Shown one piece after another: positions 8,687 to 15,260 of a stretch of DNA of 24,303 nucleotides. Below the pieces are notes generated by a model. That model was not told the origin of the DNA and ran no database searches. It saw only the letters and a list, made by a program, of their open reading frames with translations. The translations under genes were made by a program, and so were the position numbers. Within the stretch, counting starts at the first letter, position 1, and the number at the start of each line of letters is the position of its first letter. This DNA is from Rhodocyclaceae bacterium UBA2250 (GTDB lineage: Bacteria > Pseudomonadota > Gammaproteobacteria > Burkholderiales > Rhodocyclaceae). The stretch spans positions 58,392 through 82,694 of the forward strand of contig DDXW01000002.1 of assembly GCA_002347285.1 (NCBI GenBank), written 5' to 3'.

Positions 8687-9181
8687 ATGAAGCGACTGTC
8701 GTACCTGCTGCTGACCTGGCTGGCCCTTGCCGCGCCCGCGTTCGCCGCCGACCCTCTCGACGGCGTGCTGCCGCTGGCCAGGGACGACCTCGCCGCCGTG
8801 GCGCAGATCAAGGCGACGCCCGAGCGCCACGTCCTGCTCTATTTCGGCGACCAGCTGAACTGACCGTTCTGCCGCTACACCGTGAGTGTGCTGCAGAAGC
8901 CGGAAGTCCGCGCGGTCTACGCGAAGCAGTTCGTCGGCGCCCATGCCGACCTCGGCGAGTTGCAGCTCGACGACCAGGACCCGCGCCATGCCATGCTGGC
9001 CCGCCACAATCCGCGCAGGATGATCCCCATGCTGATTTTTCTCGACCACACGGGCAAGGAGGTCGCGCGCCACACCGGCAAGCTCAAGGACGCGGCCGAA
9101 GCGCTGCGGCTCGCCCGCTACGTCGCCGAGCGGCATTATCTGAAGACGGATTGGCGGGTGTTCCGCGTCGCCGCCGATTAG
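8687..9181 (+). CDS. predicted new selenoprotein: exported thioredoxin-fold protein with U-P-F-C active site
   Basis: The frame from ATG 8687 runs to TAG 9181 if the single in-frame TGA at 8861-8863 is read as selenocysteine, giving 164 residues. Residues 1-20 (MKRLSYLLLTWLALAAPAFA) are a signal peptide, so the protein acts outside the cytoplasm. Residues 48-62 form a thioredoxin beta-strand and active site, HVLLYFGDQLN-U59-P-F-C62, where other members have Cys-P-F-Cys. The expected cis-proline is in RRMIPMLIFLD (Pro114). Shine-Dalgarno CGAGGAG is at 8674-8680. Both sides of the TGA keep the same frame, coding character and fold, and a SECIS-like hairpin follows directly. It lies between fdhE and OYE-selAB-selC. 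A likely role is a reductase or isomerase of periplasmic disulfides or selenosulfides, but no substrate can be named. The alternative is a Cys-to-stop mutation. Family resemblance is to SoxW-like or generic secreted thioredoxins. Confidence 0.85.
8861..8898 (+). promoter_or_regulatory. Sec UGA codon and predicted SECIS hairpin of the thioredoxin-like gene
   Basis: Downstream of UGA 8861-8863, UUCUGC (8867-8872) pairs with GCAGAA (8893-8898). After a C8873-U8892 mismatch, G8874-C8875 pair with G8890-C8891; U8876 is bulged; ACAC (8877-8880) pairs with GUGU (8886-8889); then C8881-A8885 closes a loop GUG (8882-8884). Bulged U, five-step upper helix and GU-starting loop repeat the fdnG design. 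The loop starts 22 nt from the U of UGA, against 23 in fdnG. Confidence 0.8.
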
Positions 9182-9214
9182 TCCGGTCCAACCCATCCAC
9201 CGCGAGGAAACCTC

Positions 9215-10300
9215 ATGCCTTCGCTCTTCGATCCCATCCAGGTCGGCGCCATTCCGCTCGCCAACCGCATCGTCATGGCCCCGCTGACGCGCAACCGGGC
9301 CGCCGGCCTCAAGCCGGGGCCGCTGACCGTCGAGTACTACCGCCAGCGCGCCAGCGCCGGCCTGATCGTTTCCGAGGCCAGCCAGATCAGCCCGATGGGC
9401 CAGGGCTACCTCGACACGCCGGGCCTTTACGACGACGAGCAGGTGGCGGCCTGGCGGCAGGTGACCGAGGCGGTGCATGCCGAAGGCGGCCGCATCGTCA
9501 TCCAGCTCTGGCACGTCGGGCGCATCTCGCATACCTCGCTGCTGCCCGGCGGCGCGGCGCCCGTTTCGTCGACGGCGCGGCCGTCGGCCAGCATGAGCTT
9601 CACCAGGGAGGGCTTCGTGCCCTGCTCCGCGCCGCGCGCCCTGCGCGACGACGAGCTGCCCGGCCTGGTGGCCGACTATGCACGGGCCGCGCAGCGCGCC
9701 ATGGATGCCGGCTTCGACGGCGTCGAGGTGCATGCGGCCAACACCTATCTGCTCGAGCAGTTCCTGCGCGACAGCATCAACGACCGCGACGGTCCCTATG
9801 GCGGCGGCATCGCAAACCGCGCGCGATTGCTGATCGAAGTGATGCAGGCGGTGAGCAGGACGATCGGCGCCGACCGCACCGGCATCCGCCTCAGCCCGCT
9901 CACCACCTTCGGCAACACCTGTGCGCGCGACAGCGACCCGCAGGCGCTCTACGGCCACGTCGTCGAGCGCCTGGCGCCGCTCGGCCTCGCCTATCTGCAT
10001 GTCATCGAGGGCGAGACCGGCGGCCCGCGCCAGCCGAAGGACGGCGCCAGCTTCGACTACGCCGCGCTGCGCCGCCGCTTCCCCGGTGCCTGGATGGTCA
10101 ACAACGGCTACACGCGCGCCATGGCGATCGAGGCGGTGGCCGGCGGCGCGGCCGACCTGGTCGCGTTCGGCCGGCCGTTCATCGGCAACCCGGATCTGGT
10201 GCGGCGCCTGCGCGAGGACGCGCCGCTGAACGAATTGCGCACCGACAAGTTCTACGGCGGCGGTGCGGCAGGCTATACCGACTATCCGGCCCTGGCCTGA
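9215..10300 (+). CDS. Old Yellow Enzyme family FMN-dependent alkene reductase (NemA-like)
   Basis: This 361-residue TIM-barrel flavoprotein would use NAD(P)H to reduce activated C=C bonds or nitro compounds. The N-terminus LFDPIQVGAIPLANRIVMAP and PLTRNR (T25) are typical of OYEs. H173 and N176 in HAANTYLLEQF bind the substrate, and Y178 is the proton donor of OYE1-type enzymes. IQLWHVGRISH and the phosphate-binding region VAFGRPFIGNPDL near the C-terminus complete the fold. The Thr in HAANTYLL replaces the usual Gly. GAGGAAA at 9204-9210 precedes ATG 9215. The gene lies 33 nt after the selenoprotein and 48 nt before selA, so it may share a transcript with both, but nothing in its sequence links it to selenium. 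The substrate is unknown. Confidence 0.92.
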   Translation: MPSLFDPIQVGAIPLANRIVMAPLTRNRAAGLKPGPLTVEYYRQRASAGLIVSEASQISPMGQGYLDTPGLYDDEQVAAWRQVTEAVHAEGGRIVIQLWHVGRISHTSLLPGGAAPVSSTARPSASMSFTREGFVPCSAPRALRDDELPGLVADYARAAQRAMDAGFDGVEVHAANTYLLEQFLRDSINDRDGPYGGGIANRARLLIEVMQAVSRTIGADRTGIRLSPLTTFGNTCARDSDPQALYGHVVERLAPLGLAYLHVIEGETGGPRQPKDGASFDYAALRRRFPGAWMVNNGYTRAMAIEAVAGGAADLVAFGRPFIGNPDLVRRLREDAPLNELRTDKFYGGGAAGYTDYPALA

Positions 10301-10348
10301 AATCGCTACAATCGCTCATCCTCGTTTCTGCCCGGTGCGGGTGAAACC

Positions 10349-11749
10349 ATGACCAAACCTTCCGAATTTTCCCGCCTTCCCGCCGTCGCTCGGCTGCTCG
10401 CCGACGCGACGGTTTCCTCCCTGATCGAAACCCACGGCCGCGCGCTCGTCACGGCCGCCGTGCGCGACACGCTCGCCCAGGCGCGCGAGGCCGTCCGCGC
10501 GGGTGCACCCGTGCCGGATCAGGCGACCCTGATCGAAAAACTCGGCGCCGGCGTGGCGGCGCGCACGCGGCCGAAGCTGCGCGCCGTGTTCAACCTGACC
10601 GGCACGGTGCTGCACACCAACCTCGGCCGCGCGGCGCTGCCCGAGGAAGCGGTCGAAGCGCTCGTCACTGCGGCGTGCAATCCATGTGCCCTGGAGTACG
10701 ACCTCGACTCCGGCGGGCGCGGCGACCGCGACGACATCGTCAATGAGCTGGTGTGCGAACTGACCGGCGCCGAAGCCGCGACGGTGGTGAACAACAACGC
10801 GGCCGCGGTGTTCCTGCTGCTCAACACGCTCGCGCCGCGCAAGGAAGTCGTCGTCTCGCGCGGCGAGCTGATCGAGATCGGCGGCGCCTTCCGCGTACCG
10901 GACATCATGCAGCGCGCCGGCGCGAAGCTGGTCGAGGTCGGCACCACCAACCGCACCCACCTCAAGGATTTCAAGGAGGCCATCACCCCGCGCACCGCGC
11001 TGCTGATGAAGGTGCATGCCAGCAACTACGCGATCCACGGCTTCACGCACGCCGTGCCGGAAAGCGAACTGGCCGCGCTGGCGCACGCGCACGGCCTGCC
11101 CTTCGTCGTCGACCTCGGTTCCGGCACGCTCGCCGCCCTGGAGCGCTGGGGACTGCCGCACGAGCCGACGCCGCGCGAGAACATCCTGGCCGGCGCCGAC
11201 CTCGTCACCTTCTCGGGCGACAAGCTGCTCGGCGGACCGCAGGCCGGCCTGCTGGTCGGCCGCCAGGACCTGATCGCCAGGATCAAGAAGAACCCGCTCA
11301 AGCGTGCGCTGCGCGTCGGCAAGCTGACCCTCGCCGCGCTCGAGGCGGTGCTGCGCCTCTACCGCGATCCCGACCGCCTCGCCGAACGGCTCACCACGCT
11401 GTGTCAGCTGACGCGCCCCGAAGCGCAGATCCGCGCCGCCTGCGCCCGCCTGTTGCCGGCCGTGCAGGCGGCGCTGGCGCCACTGCCGGTGACCGTCGAG
11501 ATCGTGCCGCTCAAGTCGCAGATCGGCTCGGGCTCGCTGCCGGTCGACCGCCTGCCCTCGGCCGGCTTCGCGATCCGGTCCGTGGGCAAGAAAAGCGGCA
11601 TTCTCAACCGCATCGAGGCGGCGCTGCGCGCACTGCCACGGCCGGTGATCGGCCGCATCGACGACGGCGCGCTGCTGCTCGACCTGCGCTGCCTGGCCCC
11701 CGGCGAGGAGGCCGAATTCGCCGACCAGCTGCAGGCCTTCGCATGCTGA
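10349..11749 (+). CDS. selA: L-seryl-tRNA(Sec) selenium transferase
   Basis: SelA converts Ser-tRNA-Sec to Sec-tRNA-Sec using selenophosphate and pyridoxal phosphate. The 466-residue product aligns along its length with E. coli SelA (463 aa): VFNLTGTVLHTNLGRA, VNNNAAAV, VVSRGELIEIGGAFR, VGTTNRTH and SFSGDKLLGGPQAG-type segments are all present, with Lys292 as the PLP-binding lysine. The start at 10349 has only a weak Shine-Dalgarno (GGGTGAAA). A TACAAT at 10307-10312 could be a -10 box, but no good -35 accompanies it. The end overlaps selB: selB ATG is 11743-11745 and the selA stop is 11747-11749. Residues 64-71, KLGAGVAA, derive from a one-mismatch copy of the dispersed repeat or resemble it by chance. 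Confidence 0.97.
   Translation: MTKPSEFSRLPAVARLLADATVSSLIETHGRALVTAAVRDTLAQAREAVRAGAPVPDQATLIEKLGAGVAARTRPKLRAVFNLTGTVLHTNLGRAALPEEAVEALVTAACNPCALEYDLDSGGRGDRDDIVNELVCELTGAEAATVVNNNAAAVFLLLNTLAPRKEVVVSRGELIEIGGAFRVPDIMQRAGAKLVEVGTTNRTHLKDFKEAITPRTALLMKVHASNYAIHGFTHAVPESELAALAHAHGLPFVVDLGSGTLAALERWGLPHEPTPRENILAGADLVTFSGDKLLGGPQAGLLVGRQDLIARIKKNPLKRALRVGKLTLAALEAVLRLYRDPDRLAERLTTLCQLTRPEAQIRAACARLLPAVQAALAPLPVTVEIVPLKSQIGSGSLPVDRLPSAGFAIRSVGKKSGILNRIEAALRALPRPVIGRIDDGALLLDLRCLAPGEEAEFADQLQAFAC
10538..10561 (+). repeat. one-mismatch relative of the dispersed repeat (inside selA)
   Basis: The 24 nt starting AAACTCGGCGCCGGCG differ from copies A-C at a single base (GTG instead of GGG) and are read in the same frame, giving KLGAGVAA. 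A more distant version (4 differences in 24) lies in selB at 12679-12702, reading KVGSGGAA. Chance is possible because Ala/Gly codons are abundant here. Confidence 0.45.
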
Positions 11750-13683
11750 TCGGTACCGCCGGACACATCGACCACGGCAAGACCACGCTGGTGAAGGCGC
11801 TCACCGGCGTGGATGCCGACCGCCTGCCCGAGGAGAAGGCGCGCGGCATCACGCTCGACCTCGGCTATGCCTACACGCCGCTGCCCGACGGTTCGGTGCT
11901 CGGCTTCGTCGATGTGCCCGGCCACGAGAAGCTGATCCACAACATGCTGGCCGGCGCGACCGGCATCGACTTCGTGCTGCTGGTGGTGGCCGCCGACGAC
12001 GGGCCGATGCCGCAAACGCGCGAGCACCTCGAGCTGATCGACCTGCTCGGTCTGACGCGGGGCGCCGTCGCGCTCACCAGGTGCGACATGGTCGAGCCGG
12101 CCCGCGCCGAGGCGGCGCGGCGCGAGATCGAGGAACTGCTCGCCGGCACGGCGCTAGAGGGCTCTCCGGTCTTCCCGCTTTCCGCCGTGACTGGTGAAGG
12201 CGTGCCGACCCTGCGCGCCCATCTCGAAGCGGCGGCGGCGCGGCAGCGCACGCGTTCGTCCGCCGGCCATTTCCGTCTCGCCATCGACCGCTGCTTCACG
12301 CTGGCCGGCATCGGCACCGTCGTCACCGGCACGGCGCATTCAGGAAGAATCGGCGCCGGCGAGGCGGTGCTCGTCTCGCCGCCCGGACTGAAGGCGCGCG
12401 TGCGCAGCCTGCACGTGCAGGACCGCCCGGCGCAGGCAGGCCAGGCCGGCGACCGCTGCGCGCTGGCGCTGACCGGCGATTTCGAGAAGAAGGACATCGC
12501 GCGCGGCATGTGGCTGGTCGCGCCCGAACTGCATCACCCGCTGACGCGCTTCCACGCCGAGCTGCGCGTGCCCATGGGAATCACTGAGGGGCAAAAACCG
12601 CTCGAACATCTGCAGGCCGTGCATGTGCATCTCGGCGCCGCGGACATCCTCGGCCGCGTCGCCCTGCTCGACTGCGAGAAAGTCGGTTCTGGCGGGGCGG
12701 CGCTCGCCGAGATCATCCTCGACAAGCCAACGCTCGCGGTGCGCGGCGACCGCTTCATCCTGCGCGACGCGGGCGCGCAGCGCACCGTCGCCGGCGGCCG
12801 CGTGCTCGACGGCTTCCCGCCGACGCGCCACAAGCGCGCGCCCGAGCGCCTCGCCCTGCTCGCCGCGATGCGCGAGGACGACCCGGCGACGACCCTCGCC
12901 CTGCTGCTGGAGCGTTCGCCGGCCGGCGTCGACCTCGGCCGCTTCGCCGCCAACTGGAACCTCGACGACGCCGCGCTCGATGCGCTCTGTGCGCGGCTGG
13001 GCGTGCGCACCATCGCCGCCGGCACCGAGCGCATCGGCTTCGCCGTCGCCGGCTGGGACGCGCTGCGCGACCGGCTGCGCGAGGCGTTGGCGCGCGAGCA
13101 CGCGCGCGCGCCCGACCTGGCCGGCGTCGAGCGCGAGCGCCTGCGGCGCATGACGCTGGCGACGCTGCCACGCGTCGCCTTCGACGCGCTGGTGGCCGAA
13201 CTGCTCGCGGCCGGCGCGCTCGCCCAGTCGCGCGCCTGGCTGCACCTGCCGACGCACCGCGCCAGCGTGTCGCAGGCCGACCGCGACCTGTTCATGGCCC
13301 TCAAGCCGCTGCTCGACGCCGCGCCCTGCAACCCGCCGCGCGTGCGCGACGTGTTCAAGGCGACCGGCACGGCCGAGGACACCGTGCGCCAGCTGTTCAA
13401 GCGGCTCGCGCGCGCCGGCGAGCTCTATCCGGTGGCGCACGACCATTACTTCACCGCCGCCGCGGTGGCCGAACTGGCGGCGACCGTCGCGCGCCTCTGC
13501 GCCGAACACGGCGCCGCGCGCGCCGCGAACTTGCGCGACGCCATCTATGGCGAAGGCGGCGGCGGCCGCAAGGTGGCGATCCAGATCCTCGAATTCTTCG
13601 ACCGCATCGGCTACACTCGCCGCGTGCGCGACGACCACATCCTGCGCCGCGAAGCGGCAGCGCCCGACTGGATGACGACATGA
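11743..13683 (+). CDS. selB: selenocysteine-specific elongation factor
   Basis: SelB binds GTP and Sec-tRNA-Sec with an EF-Tu-like N-terminus and the SECIS hairpin with C-terminal winged helices, delivering Sec at UGA. The product is 646 residues (E. coli SelB 614). G1 is GHIDHGKTT (7-15), G3 is DVPGH (57-61), and LPEEKARGITLDLGYAY is a SelB hallmark. The C-terminal segments LHLPTHRASV and GGGRKVAIQILEFFDRIGYTRR match the RNA-binding winged helices of E. coli SelB. G4 reads T112-R-C-D, where most homologues have T/N-K-x-D. It is translationally coupled to selA (7-nt overlap), and its stop is 5 nt before selC. A functional SelB is required for the two UGA-Sec genes in this window. Confidence 0.97.
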   Translation: MLIGTAGHIDHGKTTLVKALTGVDADRLPEEKARGITLDLGYAYTPLPDGSVLGFVDVPGHEKLIHNMLAGATGIDFVLLVVAADDGPMPQTREHLELIDLLGLTRGAVALTRCDMVEPARAEAARREIEELLAGTALEGSPVFPLSAVTGEGVPTLRAHLEAAAARQRTRSSAGHFRLAIDRCFTLAGIGTVVTGTAHSGRIGAGEAVLVSPPGLKARVRSLHVQDRPAQAGQAGDRCALALTGDFEKKDIARGMWLVAPELHHPLTRFHAELRVPMGITEGQKPLEHLQAVHVHLGAADILGRVALLDCEKVGSGGAALAEIILDKPTLAVRGDRFILRDAGAQRTVAGGRVLDGFPPTRHKRAPERLALLAAMREDDPATTLALLLERSPAGVDLGRFAANWNLDDAALDALCARLGVRTIAAGTERIGFAVAGWDALRDRLREALAREHARAPDLAGVERERLRRMTLATLPRVAFDALVAELLAAGALAQSRAWLHLPTHRASVSQADRDLFMALKPLLDAAPCNPPRVRDVFKATGTAEDTVRQLFKRLARAGELYPVAHDHYFTAAAVAELAATVARLCAEHGAARAANLRDAIYGEGGGGRKVAIQILEFFDRIGYTRRVRDDHILRREAAAPDWMTT

Positions 13684-13688
13684 ACCAC

Positions 13689-13784
13689 GGAAGAGAACGT
13701 TCCCCGGTGGGACGCTCGGTCTTCAAAACCGGGAGGGGCCGCCATGCGGTCCCTGGTGGGTTCGACTCCCTCTCTCTTCCGCCA
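13689..13784 (+). tRNA. selC: tRNA-Sec (anticodon UCA)
   Basis: This is a 96-nt tRNA with an encoded CCA (13782-13784) and discriminator G13781. The acceptor stem has the 8 bp typical of bacterial tRNA-Sec: GGAAGAGA (13689-13696) with TCTCTTCC (13773-13780). The anticodon UCA is at 13723-13725 in the loop CTTCAAA. A long variable arm (GAGGGGCCGCCATGCGGTCCC) and TTCGACTCC in the T loop match E. coli selC closely. It starts 5 nt after selB and ends 13 nt before the next gene, so it is probably cut out of a polycistronic transcript. Confidence 0.97.
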
Positions 13785-13797
13785 GCCTTTTCCTGCC

Positions 13798-14223
13798 ATG
13801 CGTGAACGCTTCCGCGGCGCGATTCCCGACGACCTGCTCTACGACACCGCCCACGACATGTGGGTACGGCGCGCAGGCGACGAGGTCGTGATCGGCGCGA
13901 CCAGCTTCGGTATCCATCTCGCCGGCGAGATCATCGGCTTCACCGCGAAACCCCGGGGCGCGGTCGTCGAGCGCGGGCGCGGCCTCGGCACGATCGAATG
14001 CGCCAAGACCGTGCTGGCCCTGCACGCCCCGGTCGGCTTCGCGCTGACGGAGGGCAACGAGGCGCTCGAGGAGCGCCCCGCCCTGCTCAACCGCGATCCC
14101 TATGCGGCCTGGATGGCGCGCGGCCGGCCGCTCGACTGGGCGGGCGACCAGGCGCGCCTCGTCGATGCCGCCGCCTACCGCGCCCATGTCCGGCGCGTCG
14201 AGCCGCAGGCCGAATTCACATGA
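13798..14223 (+). CDS. GcvH-like lipoyl carrier protein
   Basis: This 141-residue protein has the fold of glycine cleavage H protein: VVIGATSFGIHLAGEIIGF resembles the first beta-hairpin, and IECAKTVLALHAPVGFAL is the lipoyl hairpin with Lys70 as the probable lipoylated residue, followed by LTEGNEALEERPALLNRDPYAAW. The usual H-protein ends soon after a DPYG-type motif, whereas this one continues for about 40 residues with a different tail. No other glycine-cleavage genes are here. Its partner is a DsrE-family gene overlapping by 4 nt (ATGA). Lipoate-binding proteins paired with sulfur carriers (LbpA, DsrE3) are known in sulfur metabolism, so a thiol- or sulfur-related role is possible, but this is inference. 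An upstream in-frame ATG at 13744 lies inside selC and is rejected; ATG 13798 starts 13 nt after the tRNA. Confidence 0.8.
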   Translation: MRERFRGAIPDDLLYDTAHDMWVRRAGDEVVIGATSFGIHLAGEIIGFTAKPRGAVVERGRGLGTIECAKTVLALHAPVGFALTEGNEALEERPALLNRDPYAAWMARGRPLDWAGDQARLVDAAAYRAHVRRVEPQAEFT

Positions 14224-14597
14224 AGCGGAAGCTGGCGATCCTGCTCTGGGGCGCGACCATCGACCGCCCGCAGCTGTGCGCGACGCCGTTCGTCCATGCC
14301 ACGGCCGCCGCCGCCTTCGACTGCGAGGTGGAGATCCATTTCGCCGGGCCGACCGTGCGACTGCTGGTCGAAGGCGTCGCCGCCGGCCTGCGTCCCTGGC
14401 CGGGCAGCGAGACCAGCATCCTCGACATGATGTGCCAGGCCGCCAATCTCGACGTCAAGTTCCTCGCCTGCGCGATGGCGATGCAGGCTCTGGTCGGCGC
14501 GGACGAAGCGCTGATCCGCGAATACGGCGGCACCGCCGCGGCGAGCCTCTTCGTGCAGCGCACGCTCGACCCCGAATGGGCGACGCTGGTCTATTGA
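14220..14597 (+). CDS. DsrE/F-family sulfur-relay-like protein
   Basis: This 125-residue protein of the DsrE/DsrF-like fold begins with strand MKRKLAILLWGATIDRPQ. The segment VKFLACAMAMQAL carries Cys84 at the place of the conserved persulfide-type Cys of the DsrE3-like branch (motif ACxMxM). Other cysteines are C20, C35 and C72. Members move sulfane sulfur between proteins such as TusA and rhodanese, or are uncharacterised. It overlaps the lipoyl protein upstream (ATGA) and the next gene tag downstream (TTGA), so the three are translationally coupled. Selenium and sulfur trafficking are chemically close, and a role in selenium handling cannot be excluded, but nothing in the sequence proves it. 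Confidence 0.75.
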   Translation: MKRKLAILLWGATIDRPQLCATPFVHATAAAAFDCEVEIHFAGPTVRLLVEGVAAGLRPWPGSETSILDMMCQAANLDVKFLACAMAMQALVGADEALIREYGGTAAASLFVQRTLDPEWATLVY

Positions 14598-15169
14598 ACG
14601 ACGCCCGCTGCCCGTGGTGCGGGAGCGATCCGCTCTACGTCGCCTATCACGACAGCGAATGGGGCGTGCCCTGCCACGACGAGCGCACGCTGTTCGAGTT
14701 CCTGATCCTCGAGGGTGCGCAGGCCGGTCTGTCGTGGCTGACGATCCTGAGGAAGCGCGAGAACTACCGGCGCGCCTTCGACAATTTCGATCCCGAACGA
14801 ATCGCCCGCTTCGGCAAGGCGGACGTCGCGCGGCTCATGGCCGACGCCGGCATCGTCAGGAACAAGCTGAAGATCGCCGCCGCGATCGACAACGCGCGCG
14901 CCACGCTGGCGCTCTATGAAGCGGGCGGCAGCCTCGACGACCTGTTCTGGCGTTTCGTCGATGGCAAACCCCTCATCAACCGCTGGCAACGTCTCGATCA
15001 GGTACCGGTCTATACGCCGGCCGCCGAAGCGCTGTCGAAGGAACTCAAGCGGCGCGGCTTCCGCTTCGTCGGCCCGACGGTGATCTATTCGCACATGCAG
15101 GCGACGGGCATGGTGAACGACCATCTGGTCGCCTGCCCGCGCCACGCCGAACTCGCATCGCTCGGCTGA
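14594..15169 (+). CDS. tag: DNA-3-methyladenine glycosylase I
   Basis: This enzyme removes 3-methyladenine from alkylated DNA, starting base-excision repair. The 191-residue product aligns throughout with E. coli Tag (187 aa): YHDSEWGVP, LEGAQAGLSWLTIL, KRENYRRAF, GIVRNKLKI and KRRGFRFVGPTVIYSHMQATG. Glu40 corresponds to the catalytic-pocket Glu38 of E. coli. The zinc site Cys6/His19/His177/Cys181 matches Cys4/His17/His175/Cys179. The start is a TTG at 14594 that overlaps the dsrE-like stop (TTGA); there is no ATG near the conserved N-terminus, so re-initiation after the upstream gene is likely. Confidence 0.95.
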   Translation: MNDARCPWCGSDPLYVAYHDSEWGVPCHDERTLFEFLILEGAQAGLSWLTILRKRENYRRAFDNFDPERIARFGKADVARLMADAGIVRNKLKIAAAIDNARATLALYEAGGSLDDLFWRFVDGKPLINRWQRLDQVPVYTPAAEALSKELKRRGFRFVGPTVIYSHMQATGMVNDHLVACPRHAELASLG

Positions 15170-15260
15170 AGCGTCGTCCAAGAGACGAAAAACTGTCCCG
15201 AATCAAGCTAACGAGCGACAAAGCACATAGAATTCCACCGGTTATCTTGAGGGACATCCT

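Noticed and set aside
8627..8863. A separate short gene of 78 codons ending at the TGA, with a second gene beginning near 8882
   Set aside because: The Shine-Dalgarno and signal peptide place the start at 8687. The C-terminal half has no start with a ribosome site and is needed for the thioredoxin fold, and the active site spans the TGA. Sec readthrough explains all of it.
12679..12702. A fifth copy of the dispersed repeat in selB
   Set aside because: There are four differences in 24 nt, and SelB homologues often have a Gly/Ala-rich stretch here. The reading frame matches, but common ancestry is not supported strongly enough.
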